From Corallococcus carmarthensis (lineage in GTDB: Bacteria; Myxococcota; Myxococcia; Myxococcales; Myxococcaceae), in contig NZ_RAWE01000008.1 of assembly GCF_003611695.1 (NCBI RefSeq), forward strand, positions 1-64,000: DNA of 64,000 bases, written 5' to 3'. Numbering within the stretch: position 1 is the first letter of the stretch; each line of letters begins with the position of its first letter. The notes under the pieces were generated by a model that ran no database searches, had not been told where the DNA came from, and saw nothing but the letters and a program-made list of their open reading frames with translations. Below are positions 61,059 to 64,000 of this stretch, one piece after another. The translations under genes were made by a program, and so were the position numbers.

Positions 61059-61143
61059 CCGCTGTGCGCCGCCGACAGGGAGCCCCGGCAGGGTTCTCAC
61101 CTTCTCATCCGCGGGGACCGGACTCATGTCCGGGGGCAGGGCC

Positions 61144-62658
61144 TCAGGGCGCTCGGGCCTTCTGCACGGCGGTGGTGAGCGTGCTCCAGTCCGTGGGCTT
61201 CAGGTGCATGCCGAACACCCGGGCCACCGGAAGCTTCTCGCGCGCGGCCACCTGCACTGTTTCGTCCACCTGCTGCACGTTGAAGAACGTGCCGTCCGGC
61301 TGGGGCTGCACCAGGTCGGACGTGTAGAGCAGCCCGTGCTCCGGCAGCCACGCGAACAGCATCCGCTCCCCCGTCTCCGTGCGCACGGGGACGAGCTCCA
61401 GCCGGTTCTTCCCGCTGCCCACCACCCGCCGCCCCTCCACGACCTGGAGCTTCGCGGCGCGCGGCTTCCGGGCGAGCGCGTCCGGCAGCAATGTACGCGG
61501 CGACGCCACCAGCCGCTCCACCAGCGCGCGGTTGAGGTCCAGCACGTACACCGGGATGCCCCGGGCCACGTACTCGCGCAGCCCGCCGATGTGCGGCCAC
61601 GCGTCGCTGGTGGACACCACCGCCTTCACCTTCAGGCCCGGGAAGCGCTTCGCGGCCTCGTCCAGCACGCGCGCCGAATAGCCGGACGCGAGCGGGCCCT
61701 CCACCACCACCAGGCCGTCGTCCTGCGCCACCAGGGCCACGTTCCACGCGCCCGGCAGCTGCACCACGCCGGGCGCCAGCTCCACGGGCGGCGCGTCCGG
61801 ACGGAGCACGGGCGTGTCGTCCAGCTTCCTCGCGCGGCGCGCCTCGAAGCCCTGCTTCACGTCGTCCGTCACGGTGAAGTCCGCGTCCGCGAGCGGCGGA
61901 TCCACCGTCACCGCCGTCACGGTCACGGAGTGGTGGGGCTGCCCGTTGCGCGCCCACTCCCAGTGGCGCGGGTAGCGCAGGCCGCCCGGCTCCAGGGCCC
62001 ACGCCTGGAAGGACAGCACGGTGCGCACGTCGCCCCAGACGCTCCAGAAGGGGTCTTCCGGATGCGCGTCCACCGTCTCCACCGCTGTGGGCAGGCCCGT
62101 GCGGGCGTTGAGGAACAGGCGCACGCTCGCGCGGTCCAGGTGGAAGGCGACGACGTGGTGGGGCACTTCCTGCAACACCGTGTCCGCCTGGGCGCGCAGG
62201 TCCTTCGCGTCCAGGGCCGCGAGCAGCACGTGCTCCGGCGCGAAGGCCAGCCGCTCCTGCATGTCCTGGAGCTGGGCCGCGCCCATGGGCCGCCACTTCC
62301 CATCGAACTCCGCCGCGGCCACGCCGTCGGCCAGCAGCATCGTCACGCCCTTCCAGGCGTCCATCACCATGCCGCGCCCTTCGGACTTCTGGCGCAGGCG
62401 GCTCCGGCGCAGGTCGCGCAGCTCGTCGAACTGCTCGTAAATCACGAGGAAGGGCGGGGTGGGGCGCTCGGACTGCTCCAGCAGGTTCCAGTGGCCCACG
62501 CCGCGCACGCGCAGGCCGGTGAGCGCGCGGAGCCGGGCTTCGCCGCCCATGGCCTCGGCGGCGGCGCGGACGTGGGCGCGGCCGGCGTCCTCGGCGGCGG
62601 AGGCGGGCAGGGTGAGCAGCAGCACGGCGACAGCTGACAGCAGCAGAGGTCTTCGCAT
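61144..62658 (-). CDS. Exported metallo-beta-lactamase-fold protein with degenerate metal motif
   Basis: A 504-residue periplasmic or secreted protein: signal peptide MRRPLLLSAVAVLLLTLPASAA, start ATG 62658. The N-terminal 290 residues are an outer-membrane-lipoprotein-like sorting domain. Residues about 310-500 follow the MBL hydrolase pattern (GLVVVEGPL, KVKAVVSTSDAWPHIGGLREYV). The metal motif THxHxDH reads TSDAWPH, keeping only the last His, and the later His in FGMHLKPTDW remains. So hydrolysis by the usual two-metal site is unlikely. I believe a subfamily with this substitution exists; its role is unknown. Divergent from the pyruvate oxidase gene. Confidence 0.78.
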   Translation of the reverse strand: MRRPLLLSAVAVLLLTLPASAAEDAGRAHVRAAAEAMGGEARLRALTGLRVRGVGHWNLLEQSERPTPPFLVIYEQFDELRDLRRSRLRQKSEGRGMVMDAWKGVTMLLADGVAAAEFDGKWRPMGAAQLQDMQERLAFAPEHVLLAALDAKDLRAQADTVLQEVPHHVVAFHLDRASVRLFLNARTGLPTAVETVDAHPEDPFWSVWGDVRTVLSFQAWALEPGGLRYPRHWEWARNGQPHHSVTVTAVTVDPPLADADFTVTDDVKQGFEARRARKLDDTPVLRPDAPPVELAPGVVQLPGAWNVALVAQDDGLVVVEGPLASGYSARVLDEAAKRFPGLKVKAVVSTSDAWPHIGGLREYVARGIPVYVLDLNRALVERLVASPRTLLPDALARKPRAAKLQVVEGRRVVGSGKNRLELVPVRTETGERMLFAWLPEHGLLYTSDLVQPQPDGTFFNVQQVDETVQVAAREKLPVARVFGMHLKPTDWSTLTTAVQKARAP

Positions 62659-62885
62659 GGCCGCGAGGATGTCGCGGTTGGAACCTGCCCTCGGGGGCCA
62701 TGCCGCCAGTGACGCGAACGGCGCGGCGAACGGTGCGCGGGGCGCGGCGAATGGTGGATGCACGGCAGTCCCTCCCGCCCCGGGCAGCCAGCCTTGCGAG
62801 GGGCCCGCCCGCACGGCCGGTCGCAGGGCGGCGGGACGGTGCACATCTTCGCCCGAAGTGAAGCGGCCCTGGCGAGGAGCGGACC

Positions 62886-64000
62886 ATGAAGAAGACGGTG
62901 GCGGACCAGTTCGTGGAGGTCCTCGCGCTCGCGGGGGTGAAGCGCATCTACGGCGTGGTGGGTGACAGCCTCAACGCCCTCACGGAATCGCTGCGCCGGC
63001 GCGGCGACATCGAATGGGTCCCCATGCGCAACGAGGAGTCCGCCGCCTTCGCGGCCGGCGCGGAAGCGCACCTCACCGGGCAGCTCGCCGTGTGCGCGGG
63101 GAGCTGCGGCCCCGGCAACCTTCACCTCATCAACGGTCTGTATGACTGTCACCGCAGCCGGGCGCCGGTGCTGGCCATCGCCGCGCAGATTCCCTCCGTG
63201 GAGCTGGGCACCGGCTACTTCCAGGAGACGCATCCGGAGGTGCTCTTCAAGGAGTGCAGCCACTACTGCGAGCTGGTCTCCGGGCCCAACCAGATGCAGC
63301 GCACGGCGGAGATCGCCGTCCGCAACGCGGTGGGCAAGGGCGGCGTGGCCGTGGTGGTGCTCCCCGGCGACATCGCCATGCTGAAGGCGGAGGACGCGCG
63401 GGCCCCCACGCCGGAGTCGCTGCGCGTCTCCGCCTCCCAGCTGATGCCCGCCCAGGAGCAGGTGGAGCAGATGGCCGCGCTGCTCAACCGCGGAGGGCGC
63501 GTGACACTGCTGTGCGGCGCGGGCTGCGAGGGCGCGGGCGCGCAGGTGGTGGAGCTGGCGAAGCGGCTCCAGGCGCCCGTCGTCTCCGCGCTCCGGGGCA
63601 AGGAGTTCCTGGAGAAGGACAACCCCCACTTCGTGGGGCTCACGGGGCTCATTGGCTACGCGTCCGGGTACTGGGCGATGATCGACTGCGACGTGCTCCT
63701 GATGCTGGGCACGGACTTCCCCTACCGGCAGTTCTACCCGGACGGCGCGGACACCCGCATCATCCAGGTGGACGCGCGCGCGGAGAACATCGGCAAGCGC
63801 ACGCGCGTGGACCTGGGCGTGGTGGGCAGCGTGTCCGCCACCGTCCAGGCGCTCCTGCCCCGCCTCGAAACGAAGCGCGACACGAAGCACCTGGAGCGGG
63901 CGCTCGCGCACTACCGCAAGACGCGCGAGGAGCTGGACTCCCTGGGACAGGGCACGGTGGGCAAGAAGCCCATCCACCCGCCACAGGTGGCCCGAGCCTT
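62886..64000 (+). CDS. poxB: Pyruvate oxidase (PoxB-like), truncated by the window end
   Basis: The first 371 or so residues of a ThDP-dependent enzyme: MKKTVADQFVEVLALAGVKRIYGVVGDSLN, the catalytic Glu in RNEESAAFAAGAEAH, GSCGPGNLHLINGLYD and the middle domain LLCGAGCEGAGAQVVELAKRL..PVVSALRGKE. The match to the PoxB type (pyruvate oxidase/dehydrogenase, ubiquinone-linked) is good. The ThDP-binding C-terminal domain lies beyond the window. A GGACC precedes ATG 62886 with no strong SD. The 227 bp before it include a short GCGGCGAACGG-type repeat (62710-62760). Confidence 0.85.
   Translation, partial: MKKTVADQFVEVLALAGVKRIYGVVGDSLNALTESLRRRGDIEWVPMRNEESAAFAAGAEAHLTGQLAVCAGSCGPGNLHLINGLYDCHRSRAPVLAIAAQIPSVELGTGYFQETHPEVLFKECSHYCELVSGPNQMQRTAEIAVRNAVGKGGVAVVVLPGDIAMLKAEDARAPTPESLRVSASQLMPAQEQVEQMAALLNRGGRVTLLCGAGCEGAGAQVVELAKRLQAPVVSALRGKEFLEKDNPHFVGLTGLIGYASGYWAMIDCDVLLMLGTDFPYRQFYPDGADTRIIQVDARAENIGKRTRVDLGVVGSVSATVQALLPRLETKRDTKHLERALAHYRKTREELDSLGQGTVGKKPIHPPQVARA

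Overview
This window is high-GC DNA (roughly 70% by eye) from a delta-proteobacterium of the family Myxococcaceae; I infer Corallococcus or a close relative. The pointers are a complete Myxococcus-type carB-carA carotenoid operon ending in the paired B12-domain repressors CarA and CarH, several eukaryote-like Ser/Thr kinases, Myxococcus cysteine-rich repeats, many large lipoproteins, and SitA-like lipoprotein toxins. No rRNA, tRNA or CRISPR array was seen.

0-16.5 kb: a Ser/Thr kinase (286-1800) coupled to a TPR protein, a 92-bp tandem repeat, a reverse-strand group (FHA protein, ATP-grasp enzyme, membrane-anchored kinase), a 1535-aa lipoprotein built around an amidohydrolase domain, then a TetR regulator, a membrane metallophosphoesterase, an unknown protein, an esterase, and an epimerase/thioredoxin-like pair.

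16.5-27.1 kb: the carotenoid operon crtE-crtIa-crtB-crtD-crtC-glycosyltransferase-crtYc-crtYd-acyltransferase-carA-carH. Most genes from crtIa to carA overlap by 4 bp. The promoter carries an array of five 11-bp repeats, the expected CarA/CarH operator, which covers its -35 box. CarH keeps the Trp-His of the AdoCbl photosensor; CarA has lost it. The divergent thioredoxin/epimerase pair probably shares the operator region.

27.0-40.2 kb: a 13-kb island flanked by 83-bp direct repeats of the carH 3' end. All its genes are on the minus strand. They encode three SitA-like lipoprotein nuclease toxins, each with an adjacent candidate immunity gene, and a complete type I restriction-modification system (hsdM-hsdS-hsdR). 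Two toxins share an indel-free 1.1-kb block and differ only in their C-terminal toxin ends. I see no integrase.

40.2-64 kb: exported hypotheticals, a DUF2252 protein, a cytochrome P450 and a two-gene unit encoding an aegerolysin-like/TULIP-like protein and a 1176-aa protein with hydrophobic C-terminal helices, which is a candidate membrane-active system. Then come a PrpE-like acyl-CoA synthetase, an M4 metalloprotease, a TetR/PAQR pair, an HxlR/quinone-reductase pair, a LytS/LytTR two-component pair, a degenerate metallo-beta-lactamase-fold protein and the start of a pyruvate oxidase gene.

A recurring theme is short direct duplication of about 80-105 bp at gene ends: three units after the TPR gene, one between crtC and the glycosyltransferase, two between the histidine kinase and its regulator, and the carH end flanking the island. 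At the two operon junctions the duplication leaves 35-codon mini-ORFs that keep stop-start coupling.
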